Below are positions 1-5,738 of a DNA stretch of 5,745 nt, piece by piece. The stretch is from positions 1-5,745 of the forward strand of contig JAKAXI010000152.1 in assembly GCA_021816665.1 (NCBI GenBank), given 5' to 3'. Below the pieces are notes generated by a model. It saw only the letters and a program-made list of their open reading frames with translations. It was not told the origin of the DNA and ran no database searches. The position numbers were made by a program, and so were the translations under genes. The stretch is from Bacillota bacterium. GTDB lineage: Bacteria > Bacillota > Bacilli > Alicyclobacillales > Alicyclobacillaceae. The stretch's first letter is position 1, and each line of letters opens with the position of its first letter.

Positions 1-1155
1 TCAGACCATAGCCACCATTTTTTGTGCTGCGTCCGCGAGTGAGTCAGCGGCGACGATGTTTAGGCCGGATTCCCCAAGAATCTTTTTGCCAAGGTCTACA
101 TTTGTGCCTTCCAGCCGAACCACGAGCGGCTTGTTCAGGCCGATCTGACGCGCAGCCGCTACAACGCCGTTGGCAATGACATCGCATTTCATGATGCCGC
201 CGAAGATATTGACGAGAATTCCCTGTACTTTCTCGTCCGAGAGGATGATTTTAAACGCTTCTGTGACTTTCTCTTCCGACGCCCCGCCGCCGACATCCAG
301 GAAGTTGGCCGGCGCGCCGCCATAGTACTTGATCGTATCCATCGTCGCCATTGCAAGGCCAGCGCCGTTCACCATGCAACCGATGTTCCCATCGAGAGCG
401 ATATAACTCAGGTCGTACTTCGATGCCTCAATCTCCTTCGGATCCTCTTCCTCCAAGTCGCGCAATTCCTGAATGTCCGGGTGGCGATACAAGGCGTTGT
501 CATCGAAGTTCAGCTTCGCATCAAGTGCCATGACGTCGCCCTCGCCCGTCACAACGAGCGGGTTAATCTCGGCAATCGAGCAGTCTTTGGCGATAAAACA
601 CGTATAAAGTCCAGTCATGAATTTTACAGCTTTGTTCACGAGTTTGTCAGGAATTTGGATTGAGAATGCCAGTCTGCGCGCTTGAAACGGCAACAGTCCA
701 ACAGCGGGGTCAATTACTTCGCGGAAGATTTTTTCTGGGGTCTTGGCAGCAACTTCTTCAATCTCCATGCCGCCCTCCGCTGACGCCATCATGACGACTC
801 GTCCGAGCGCGCGATCTAGCACAAGCCCTATGTAGTACTCTTTCTGGATGTTCGTCAACTGCTCAATCAAAAGCCGTTTGACAACTTTCCCCTGCGGCCC
901 GGTTTGGTGGGTCACGAGCGTCTTGCCGAGCAACTCACGCGCGTGTGTCTCAACTTCGTCCAAAGACTTCGCCAGCTTGACGCCGCCTGCTTTACCGCGG
1001 CCGCCCGCATGGATCTGTGCTTTTACCACACCTTGTCCACCGAGTCCCTTGGCCACTTCCAGCGCTTCTTCCACACTGAAGGCGACCTTTCCCTGGGGCA
1101 CAGCGACGCCGTACTCTGCTAGTACGGACTTGGCTTGATACTCGTGAATATTCAT
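1..1155 (-). CDS. sucC: Succinyl-CoA synthetase (ADP-forming) subunit beta
   Basis: Beta subunit of succinate-CoA ligase, the cytoplasmic TCA-cycle enzyme that interconverts succinyl-CoA and succinate with substrate-level phosphorylation of a nucleoside diphosphate. The 384-residue product is full length (family about 385-390) and reads closely like the E. coli and Bacillus proteins. It opens with MNIHEYQAK, followed by an ATP-grasp domain with [16 protein letters not shown] (residues 44-59, nucleotide-binding Lys45), EINPLV (196-201) and LDAK (211-214), which carry the metal-binding Asn198 and Asp212. The C-terminal ligase-CoA domain shows [14 protein letters not shown] (256-269), FLDVGGGA (285-292) and [10 protein letters not shown] (316-325). 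The ATG is preceded by GGGAGG with a 9-nt spacer. The TGA occupies the first three bases of the window, so the alpha-subunit gene sucD is expected immediately to the left but is not seen. Family knowledge does not settle ATP versus GTP preference here. Nothing is missing or frameshifted. Confidence 0.98.
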   Translation of the reverse strand: MNIHEYQAKSVLAEYGVAVPQGKVAFSVEEALEVAKGLGGQGVVKAQIHAGGRGKAGGVKLAKSLDEVETHARELLGKTLVTHQTGPQGKVVKRLLIEQLTNIQKEYYIGLVLDRALGRVVMMASAEGGMEIEEVAAKTPEKIFREVIDPAVGLLPFQARRLAFSIQIPDKLVNKAVKFMTGLYTCFIAKDCSIAEINPLVVTGEGDVMALDAKLNFDDNALYRHPDIQELRDLEEEDPKEIEASKYDLSYIALDGNIGCMVNGAGLAMATMDTIKYYGGAPANFLDVGGGASEEKVTEAFKIILSDEKVQGILVNIFGGIMKCDVIANGVVAAARQIGLNKPLVVRLEGTNVDLGKKILGESGLNIVAADSLADAAQKMVAMV

Positions 1156-1164
1156 CCGCTGATT

Positions 1165-1170
1165 CCTCCC
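1165..1170 (-). promoter_or_regulatory. Ribosome binding site of sucC
   Basis: GGGAGG on the minus strand lies 9 nt before the ATG at 1155. It matches the 3' end of 16S rRNA well and supports this start. Confidence 0.85.
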
Positions 1171-1266
1171 TCACCTGCGTTGTACCGGACAGGCAAAACT
1201 CGGGACCCACCGCGAGCGATGCGTCCGGGGCACGGAAATCCACTCCTTTGTCAGAAAACGCAAGGC

Positions 1267-1288
1267 AGGGACTGGCTGTCCAGTCCCC
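1267..1288 (-). other. Stem-loop in the sucC leader
   Basis: On the minus strand GGGACTGG and CCAGTCCC form a perfect 8-bp stem around the loop ACAG, extended by a G-U pair in RNA. It lies just inside the predicted transcript, 10-30 nt from the expected start point. It is not a classical terminator: the nearest T-run (GCGTTTTC) begins about 8 nt after the stem and is only four long. A second, weaker pairing, CCGGAC with GTCCGG (1223-1228 and 1185-1190), lies further down the leader. The role could be mRNA stabilisation or regulation; I recognise no riboswitch class. Confidence 0.5.
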
Positions 1289-1295
1289 TGAAACA

Positions 1296-1319
1296 GGTCC
1301 TCTATTAAGATAGAACACC
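1296..1319. repeat. 24-bp imperfect inverted repeat over the sucC -10
   Basis: On the plus strand the pattern is GGT-CC-TCTAT-TAAG-ATAGA-AC-ACC: arms of 10 nt with 8 of 10 positions complementary around a 4-nt centre. It covers the candidate -10 and probable start point of sucC. Its position suits a repressor operator, but an RNA 5' hairpin or chance AT-rich symmetry is possible. It does not resemble a CcpA cre site. Confidence 0.4.
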
Positions 1320-1335
1320 AGGCTGTGATTTACAA
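1307..1335 (-). promoter_or_regulatory. Candidate sigma-A promoter for sucC
   Basis: On the minus strand TTGTAA (1330-1335) and TATCTT (1307-1312) are separated by 17 bp; each hexamer matches 4 of 6 consensus bases. Transcription would start near 1300 and give a leader of about 145 nt before the sucC ATG. The site lies between the end of the membrane-protein gene and sucC, so sucC probably starts its own transcription unit with sucD. The -10 lies inside a 24-bp dyad described separately. Confidence 0.5.
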
Positions 1336-1342
1336 CTTACAG

Positions 1343-1369
1343 AAAAACTTGAGCTGCAGCTGAAACTTT
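1343..1369 (-). terminator. Possible weak terminator after the membrane-protein gene
   Basis: The minus strand, 12 nt past the stop at 1381, can fold as AAAGUUU-C-AGC, loop UGCA, GCU-C-AAGUUU. The stem has one C-C mismatch and two G-U pairs, and the 3' arm runs into UUUUU then C. The T-run shares bases with the stem and the stem is AU-rich, so the terminator is weak. The core AGCTGCAGCT is also a perfect DNA palindrome. Confidence 0.35.
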
Positions 1370-1380
1370 GACACTTGCGA

Positions 1381-1773
1381 CTAACGAGGAAGTTGCACGT
1401 AGAGGACAAAGGCCGCGACAAACGACACCGCCATCGCTAAGACATCCACAGTCAGCAACAAGCGCGCGTATCTGCGGCCTAGGGCAAACAGGATGGATCC
1501 CAAGGCTGCGCTGAGGACGGCAAACAGCCATGCCAGCAAGATGCTGTTGACTTGACCTGCAAAAGGGATACATCCGATGAGGGCAGAGACGGCGGCAGCA
1601 GCCGACAAGCAGGCCGTCAGCCATACCAAAGCGTCAAACCGCGACCTCTTTTGACGGAAGCGATCGGAGCGACGCTTTGCTTTCCACGCGCGCATATCAA
1701 TCACACGACCCTTCTCGGTCGCGTTCCCCTGATCCCGTCGAGTACGCTGCGACGTCCCCTTCGACCCCTGCAC
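1381..1773 (-). CDS. Hypothetical three-helix membrane protein
   Basis: I do not recognise this protein. With the chosen start it has 130 residues. Residues 1-46 are polar and strongly basic (for example KAKRRSDRFRQKRSR at 31-45). Three hydrophobic segments follow at about 47-70, 77-98 and 105-127, and the chain ends two residues later. The positive-inside rule fits an N-in topology: the basic tail and the RRYAR loop (100-104) are cytoplasmic and the short GQVN loop is outside. The GTG start is preferred because GGGAGG precedes it by 7 nt. Other in-frame starts are a GTG at 1704 and an ATG at 1695 (104 residues), each with a poorer site; an upstream ATG at 1866 has none visible. Coding status is supported by the coherent hydrophobic pattern rather than by homology. 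It stands alone between divergent comM and the sucC promoter, and no clear promoter was found for it. Confidence 0.65.
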   Translation of the reverse strand: MQGSKGTSQRTRRDQGNATEKGRVIDMRAWKAKRRSDRFRQKRSRFDALVWLTACLSAAAAVSALIGCIPFAGQVNSILLAWLFAVLSAALGSILFALGRRYARLLLTVDVLAMAVSFVAAFVLYVQLPR

Positions 1774-1780
1774 GCTTGTT

Positions 1781-1786
1781 CCTCCC
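1781..1786 (-). promoter_or_regulatory. Ribosome binding site deciding the membrane-protein start
   Basis: GGGAGG on the minus strand is followed by the 7-nt spacer AACAAGC and then GTG at 1773. It is the only well-placed strong site among the in-frame starts, so it argues for the 130-residue form over the 104-residue ATG form. Confidence 0.6.
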
Positions 1787-1963
1787 GTCCCGGAAGATAT
1801 GCCCTTTCCTATCGTCGTTCCGTCGTACTCTGATGGTACCGTCACATGCCTCAATCTGCAATACACTCATGTTCCAAGAATGTGTTTGCGGCCATTTTTT
1901 CTGCACGCTAGTCGTTCTGAACACAAGCTCATACTTTGCGTCATCGCACGCCTTGAGTGGTCG

Positions 1964-1972
1964 TGTTATACC
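1964..1972 (+). promoter_or_regulatory. Candidate extended -10 promoter for comM
   Basis: TGTTATACC reads as TG-n-TATACC, an extended -10 with 4 of 6 consensus bases; no good -35 lies 16-18 bp upstream. A transcript would start near 1979, about 70 nt before the ATG. The same bases read TATAAC on the minus strand (5 of 6), so a divergent start toward the membrane-protein gene cannot be excluded, though it too lacks a -35. Confidence 0.3.
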
Positions 1973-2033
1973 GAGATCGCGGACGTAACTGGCAGAGGTA
2001 CCCGCGCGCCGCTGAGATTCTATCTGTGAACAG

Positions 2034-2040
2034 AAGGTGA
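2034..2040 (+). promoter_or_regulatory. Ribosome binding site deciding the comM start
   Basis: AAGGTGA lies 8 nt before the ATG at 2049. The GTG at 2037 opens the same frame but lies inside this site and leaves no room for a spacer, so the ATG is preferred. Confidence 0.7.
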
Positions 2041-2048
2041 GCCTGCAC

Positions 2049-3587
2049 ATGCTTGGAACCGCACACGGAGCCGTACTAGAAGGGATGGATGCGACGGTCG
2101 TGCTCGTCGAAGCAGACGTCACCGCCGGTATTCCGCAATTTCAGATTGTCGGCTTGCCGGATTCCGCAGTGAGCGAGTCGAAACTTCGCATTCGCTCTGC
2201 TATCAGGAACGCCGGGCTGCAGTTCCCGAGTCAACGCATCACTGTCAATCTCTCTCCAGCGAGTGTCCGCAAGCGCGGCCCCGGCCTCGACTTGGCCATC
2301 GCGATCGCAATTCTGCGTGCATCTGGCCAACTTCCCGCCGATTTGGAGCAGCGCAAGCACGGAACAACACCTGTCATTCTCGGCTTCTGCGCGGAACTCA
2401 GCCTCTCCGGTCAACTTGTCCCAATTGGTGCACTAGTGAATCTCGCTTTGGCGCTTCGCCAACACGGACGTGTCGAGATGTGCGTCAGTACAAGCCAAGT
2501 CAACCGCTGTGTTGCTTTGCCGAACGTCGAGTACTACCCATTTGACTCGCTTCGATCCGTTGTTCAGGCGCTGTCGGCCAAGTCATCCTGGCCAGTTCCC
2601 GTTCACTTTGCCACGGACCCATTTTCACCATCAAGCGAGGAGGCTACAATCAACGTAGATATGGCTGAAGTCGAAGGCATGGCAGAGGTCAAACGAGCAC
2701 TCAGCATTGCAGCTGCAGGAGGTCTACACGCTCTGCTCGTAGGTCCACCCGGTTGTGGCAAAACAATGCTGGCCGAACGAATGACCACTATCCTCCCTGA
2801 GCTTGACGATGAGTCTGCCCTTGAGGTGTATGCCATTCATCAAGCCGCGCAAATGCCTACTCCTCCGTCGCGCACGCCGCCTCTGCGCAGTCCTCATCAC
2901 AGCGTCACGGCCGCTGGTCTGATCGGCGGAGGGTATCCGCCGCTCCCAGGTGAAGCCACCCTTGCTCACCACGGGGTACTGCTGCTTGATGAAATGGCTG
3001 AGTTTGACAGAACTGCGCTCAACACGCTGCGAGAGCCTCTCGTGAACCATCACGTCAGGCTTGCGCGAGCTGGAAAAACGATGACACTCCCCGCGGACTT
3101 TCTTCTTCTTGGCACCATGAACCCTTGTCCCTGCGGCGCTCGGGGGTTTGGTGAGTGTCGTTGTGCGGAGCGAGAGGTCGCACGGTACTGGTCTCGCTTG
3201 TCCGGCCCACTGCTAGACCGGATCGACTTGCTCGTCGTCGTATCACCGACAGCGCCGTCACTCACACGCAAATCCGAAGAGTCCTCCGCTTCCATGCGGA
3301 AGCGCGTATCCGACGCGCGAGCACTGCTCTCGACTGGGGGTGGAAAGCGGCCGCAGACACGCCCCTCGTTTCACCCAGAGCCTTTGCTGATCTCCGACAG
3401 ACCCCTTCAACTCCTGACAGAATCCGCGCGTCAACTGCGCCTGTCGCAGCGAGCTAGCGCGTCTGTCCGACGCATTGCGTCGGCGATTGCAGCACTCGAC
3501 GGCCGTACGCACGTGATGACGGCGGACGTGCAAGAGGCTCTTGGCCTGCGAGCCGTTCCACTTCCCAGTTCTTCACACAGTTGGTAG
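2049..3587 (+). CDS. comM: YifB/ComM family Mg-chelatase-like AAA+ ATPase
   Basis: The 512-residue product matches the YifB/ComM family (usually about 500-510). Domains in order: an N-terminal ChlI-like region (about 10-130) with GIPQFQIVGLPDSAV and RITVNLSPA; an AAA+ Mg-chelatase core with Walker A GPPGCGKT (232-239), the family's PHHS...GLIGGG segment (near 282-295), Walker B LLLDE (311-315), and NPCPCG with a second Cys pair CRC (358-372), the four-cysteine cluster common in the family; then RLSGPLLDRID (383-393) and a helical C-terminal domain ending near 500. Proteobacterial ComM is a hexameric helicase that promotes DNA branch migration in natural transformation; that function is inferred here, not shown. 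No Mg-chelatase partners are nearby, so chelation is unlikely. The ATG start agrees with the family N-terminus MLxxxHxAxLxG. The C-terminal third reads as divergent (LSQRASASVRRIA where LSARAYxRILxVA is typical). The gene converges on yraN. Confidence 0.93.
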   Translation: MLGTAHGAVLEGMDATVVLVEADVTAGIPQFQIVGLPDSAVSESKLRIRSAIRNAGLQFPSQRITVNLSPASVRKRGPGLDLAIAIAILRASGQLPADLEQRKHGTTPVILGFCAELSLSGQLVPIGALVNLALALRQHGRVEMCVSTSQVNRCVALPNVEYYPFDSLRSVVQALSAKSSWPVPVHFATDPFSPSSEEATINVDMAEVEGMAEVKRALSIAAAGGLHALLVGPPGCGKTMLAERMTTILPELDDESALEVYAIHQAAQMPTPPSRTPPLRSPHHSVTAAGLIGGGYPPLPGEATLAHHGVLLLDEMAEFDRTALNTLREPLVNHHVRLARAGKTMTLPADFLLLGTMNPCPCGARGFGECRCAEREVARYWSRLSGPLLDRIDLLVVVSPTAPSLTRKSEESSASMRKRVSDARALLSTGGGKRPQTRPSFHPEPLLISDRPLQLLTESARQLRLSQRASASVRRIASAIAALDGRTHVMTADVQEALGLRAVPLPSSSHSW

Positions 3588-3610
3588 TTCGACATACCTG
3601 CGAGAAGTGG

Positions 3611-3985
3611 CTAGAGACCGAGGTTGCGGATGTGATCAAACGAAGTTACTTGACCGAAGCGCACGTAAACGACCACTGCGTCGATGCGCAACGGGTGTGC
3701 GTCTGTGCGATGCAAGTAGTTTAGGAGAAATGGAACGAGTCGCTGCAGTTGCTGAGCTTTCGCGCCTGCGATCGACTCTGCAGGCGACCCAAAGGCGGGT
3801 CCGCTTCGGCTTCGCACTTCCACGACCACTAGCACGCCTCTGTCCTGTGCGACAATGTCGAGTTCCCCGACGCGACAGCGCCAGTTTCGTTCCAGCACCG
3901 CCCAACCGAGGGTCCGCGTCAAGTACTGAAATGCGAATTCCTCAGCGATTCGCCCCGTTTCCTGCCGGGTCAAAGTCGCCATCAT
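3611..3985 (-). CDS. yraN: UPF0102 (YraN) family endonuclease-like protein
   Basis: This 124-residue protein is normal length for the YraN/UPF0102 family. Family signatures are GRIAEEFAFQYL (11-22), NWRCRVGELDIVA (34-46) and VVVEVRSR (53-60). They give the E...ExD...ExK/R pattern of a restriction-endonuclease-like fold, with Glu15, Glu41, Asp43 and Glu56 as candidate metal ligands. The family is widely annotated as a putative endonuclease involved in DNA processing or recombination; the biochemical role is poorly defined. The ATG overlaps the rnhB stop as ATGA and has only a weak ribosome binding site, so translation is probably coupled to rnhB. A second ATG follows directly (MMATL), so the true start could be one codon later. 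Its stop lies 23 bp from that of convergent comM. Confidence 0.93.
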   Translation of the reverse strand: MMATLTRQETGRIAEEFAFQYLTRTLGWAVLERNWRCRVGELDIVAQDRGVLVVVEVRSRSGPAFGSPAESIAGAKAQQLQRLVPFLLNYLHRTDAHPLRIDAVVVYVRFGQVTSFDHIRNLGL

Positions 3986-4650
3986 GAACCGGCCCGAAGA
4001 TTTTCCCGCACTGGTGCAAACGACCTCCTGTGGTGTGGAGAGGGTCCGACCTGAGTGAGCGCCAAGAGGTGCTCCGCTGTGCCATAACCCGCGTTTCTCT
4101 CAAAACCGTACTGCGGGTACGCCGCAGCGATCTCAGACATCATTTGATCCCGGCGAACCTTGGCAACAACTGATGCCGCCGCAATGGAAAGGCATTTCGC
4201 ATCACCGTCCACCACAGGTACAGACGGCAGGCCCGTCCCTGGAAAAAGAGGTGGGTACGGCCCGTCCACGAGCGCCAGGGGCAGGGGAAACGCAAGGCCC
4301 TCGAGCGCCCGGGCCATGGCGATTCGAGACGCACTGAGGATGTTGTGCTGATCAATTTCAGCGACGCTTGCGACACCGATGGCAACCGCCTGTGCATGTT
4401 CAAAGATCACCTCTGCCAGGGACTCCCGTCTAGCCTTCGTTAGTTGCTTGGAATCTCGCACGCCAGACAGCACTTTCCAGTCGAAACCGAGCACAACGGC
4501 GGCCGCGACGACAGGTCCGGCCAAGCAACCGCGGCCAACCTCATCCACTCCCGCACAGATGACAGCCCCGTGCCCTTCAACAAGTTGCCGTTCATATTCC
4601 CAAAGTGTCTGCGCATGCGCCAACTCGCGTGCCTGTCTCTGCGACGTCAC
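3982..4650 (-). CDS. rnhB: Ribonuclease HII
   Basis: Cytoplasmic endonuclease that cuts the RNA strand of RNA-DNA hybrids and nicks DNA 5' of single embedded ribonucleotides, starting ribonucleotide excision repair. The 222-residue sequence carries the type 2 RNase H motifs in order: AGVDEVGRGCLAGPVV (33-48) with catalytic Asp36 and Glu37 and the GRG substrate-binding motif, DSKQLT (66-71), LVDG with Asp129, and GDAKCLSIAAASVVAKVRRD with Asp150, so all four acidic residues are present. YGFERNAGYGTAEH (181-194) is the usual C-terminal signature. Residues 1-30 form a leader typical of Bacillus-type RNase HII, without the extra domain of RNase HIII. The GTG start has AAGGGCGG 8 nt upstream. The gene follows rbgA after 72 bp without an obvious terminator and overlaps yraN, so co-transcription is likely. 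Confidence 0.97.
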   Translation of the reverse strand: MTSQRQARELAHAQTLWEYERQLVEGHGAVICAGVDEVGRGCLAGPVVAAAVVLGFDWKVLSGVRDSKQLTKARRESLAEVIFEHAQAVAIGVASVAEIDQHNILSASRIAMARALEGLAFPLPLALVDGPYPPLFPGTGLPSVPVVDGDAKCLSIAAASVVAKVRRDQMMSEIAAAYPQYGFERNAGYGTAEHLLALTQVGPSPHHRRSFAPVRENLRAGS

Positions 4651-4658
4651 ACCATCAA

Positions 4659-4666
4659 CCGCCCTT
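4659..4666 (-). promoter_or_regulatory. Ribosome binding site of rnhB
   Basis: AAGGGCGG on the minus strand, 8 nt before the GTG at 4650, one base off AAGGAGG in its core. It supports GTG as the start; the nearby ATG is out of frame and meets a stop after two codons. Confidence 0.6.
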
Positions 4667-4722
4667 AGCCAAACAAAGTCTGTTGTCCTCAGTTTACCGG
4701 GCCACTGACCACCCTCGCTAGA

Positions 4723-5622
4723 TCAACTTTGTATACTTTCATCGTCATTAGGCGGAGTCTCAAACGTGATGCGCCCGAGTTGTCCCGTTTGCAATTCGCG
4801 CAACAACAGTTCTGCAGCGCGCTCGGTATCGAATACGCCGCCCGAGCGCAACAGCCCTCGCCGTTTGGCGACAGCCGCAATCACCGGTTCGGCTCTCTCC
4901 CATAGTTCTAGTTCGTCTGCCTGAAGTCTTGGAACAGGGTCAATCTCGTAACGATTCTCGAGAATCCCCGGGTATTCGTTGCTGCACCACACGACAAAGT
5001 AAGCGGCAACCATCGGCAGGTCCACCACTTCGCCCTTCACCGCTCCGCTCATGGCCAACGCAAACGCACCCGCTTCATTGTCGAGCTTAGGCCACAAGAC
5101 ACCCGGAGTGTCGAGCAATTCCACATTGCCCATGCGAATCCACTGTTGTTGCTTCGTGATTCCAGGTTTGTCGCCTGTCTTCGTCGCCGCGCGCCCGGCC
5201 AGGCGGTTGATGAGGGAGGACTTGCCCACGTTCGGGATCCCTACGACCATAGCACGGACAGGGCGTGGACGGATGCCGCGCTTGGCGTCACGCGCCCGTT
5301 TCTCTGCCGTCGCTTGGTTCAATGCCGGGACGATGTCACGCACGCCACTGCCTGTCCTCGCGTCAATACCAACTACAGGGGTCCCTCGGGCGGAAAAGTA
5401 CGCAGTCCAGGCAGCCGTCTTGACCGGGTCAGCGAGGTCTGTCCGCGTCATCACCACAGTCCGGGGTTTCGTCCCGATGAGTTCCCCGAGCATCGGGTTG
5501 GCACTCGCGAGCGGGAGTCGAGCATCAACAAGTTCGAGCACAGCGTCCACTTGCCGCAAAGACTCTGTCATCTCTCGGCGGGCCTTCGCCATATGACCTG
5601 GGAACCAATGAATGGGTTGCAC
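4723..5622 (-). CDS. rbgA: Ribosome biogenesis GTPase RbgA (YlqF)
   Basis: Circularly permuted GTPase that in Bacillus subtilis is needed for late 50S subunit assembly, near helices bound by L16, L27 and L36. The 299-residue product aligns by eye over its length with B. subtilis RbgA. It begins QPIHWFPGHMAKA and has the permuted motif order: G4 position TRTD (59-62), G5-like DARTG, G1 GIPNVGKS (128-135), G2 PGIT (Thr156), G3 DTPG (171-174), then a C-terminal helical domain. The G4 motif is unusual: family members normally have NKxD, here Asn and Lys are Thr and Arg, while Asp62 is kept. The GTG start is chosen because AGGAGG precedes it by 8 nt and it gives the family N-terminus; a GTG at 5646 would add eight residues across that binding site. 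It is probably the first gene of a unit with rnhB and yraN. Confidence 0.96.
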   Translation of the reverse strand: MQPIHWFPGHMAKARREMTESLRQVDAVLELVDARLPLASANPMLGELIGTKPRTVVMTRTDLADPVKTAAWTAYFSARGTPVVGIDARTGSGVRDIVPALNQATAEKRARDAKRGIRPRPVRAMVVGIPNVGKSSLINRLAGRAATKTGDKPGITKQQQWIRMGNVELLDTPGVLWPKLDNEAGAFALAMSGAVKGEVVDLPMVAAYFVVWCSNEYPGILENRYEIDPVPRLQADELELWERAEPVIAAVAKRRGLLRSGGVFDTERAAELLLRELQTGQLGRITFETPPNDDESIQS

Positions 5623-5630
5623 GTAGGTCT

Positions 5631-5636
5631 CCTCCT
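5631..5636 (-). promoter_or_regulatory. Ribosome binding site deciding the rbgA start
   Basis: AGGAGG on the minus strand with an 8-nt spacer to the GTG at 5622. This near-perfect site lies inside the longer open frame from 5646 and argues for the shorter protein. Confidence 0.85.
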
Positions 5637-5663
5637 GTTCAAGCACGTCCGATTCACCGCTAA

Positions 5664-5691
5664 GTTATGTACGGTTCGTATTGATGCCCAA
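5664..5691 (-). promoter_or_regulatory. Weak candidate promoter for rbgA
   Basis: On the minus strand TTGGGC (5686-5691) and CATAAC (5664-5669) are separated by 16 bp. The -35 has 3 and the -10 has 4 of 6 consensus bases. The main argument is position: it lies between a strong terminator and the rbgA ribosome binding site, where a promoter is needed unless the terminator is leaky. Confidence 0.3.
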
Positions 5692-5705
5692 ATCCCCCAA
5701 ATACT

Positions 5706-5738
5706 AAAAAGCGGAGAGACGCAACTGCGCCTCTCCGC
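5706..5738 (-). terminator. Intrinsic terminator of the gene upstream of rbgA
   Basis: On the minus strand a 12-bp stem (GCGGAGAGGCGC with GCGTCTCTCCGC, loop AGTT) is followed directly by TTTTT. The only non-Watson-Crick position is A-C on the plus strand but a G-U pair in minus-strand RNA, which with the T-run fixes the direction. It would end a minus-strand gene to the right of the window; conserved gene order suggests rplS (L19) or a signal peptidase gene, which is not seen. Confidence 0.88.

Larger units (their letters stand above)
1774..2048. other. Intergenic region between divergent genes
   Basis: This 275-bp stretch holds the ribosome binding sites of the membrane-protein gene and comM and one candidate extended -10 for comM (1964-1972). 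The overlapping open frames have no convincing ribosome binding sites or recognisable sequences. No RNA gene, riboswitch or long repeat was seen. Confidence 0.5.

Noticed and set aside
992..1318. 108-codon minus-strand open frame running from the sucC leader into sucC in another frame.
   Set aside because: It overlaps the unambiguous sucC coding region, and its supposed start lies upstream of the predicted transcription start.
1697..1870. 57-codon open frame on the minus strand (ATG at 1868-1870) ending 1 nt before an internal ATG of the membrane-protein gene.
   Set aside because: It has no good ribosome binding site, its product looks like low-information charged sequence, and it overlaps the better supported GTG start at 1773 with GGGAGG. 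The TGA-T-ATG junction is probably chance.
1799..2029. 76-codon plus-strand open frame upstream of comM.
   Set aside because: No ribosome binding site, no recognisable sequence features, and it runs through the region expected to hold promoters.
2049..3587. Reading the AAA+ gene as a true magnesium chelatase subunit (ChlI/BchI) for chlorophyll synthesis.
   Set aside because: The N-terminal ChlI-like region, the NPCPCG cluster and the length match YifB/ComM, and no chelatase partner genes are present.
3558..3610. Inverted repeat CCACTTC / GAAGTGG spanning the end of comM and the gap to yraN, considered as a bidirectional terminator.
   Set aside because: The stem is only 7 bp with a loop of about 39 nt, and no T-run follows on either strand.
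5051..5596. 181-codon plus-strand open frame opposite rbgA.
   Set aside because: It is the antisense shadow of a clearly conserved gene in GC-rich DNA; it has no ribosome binding site and no recognisable protein features.
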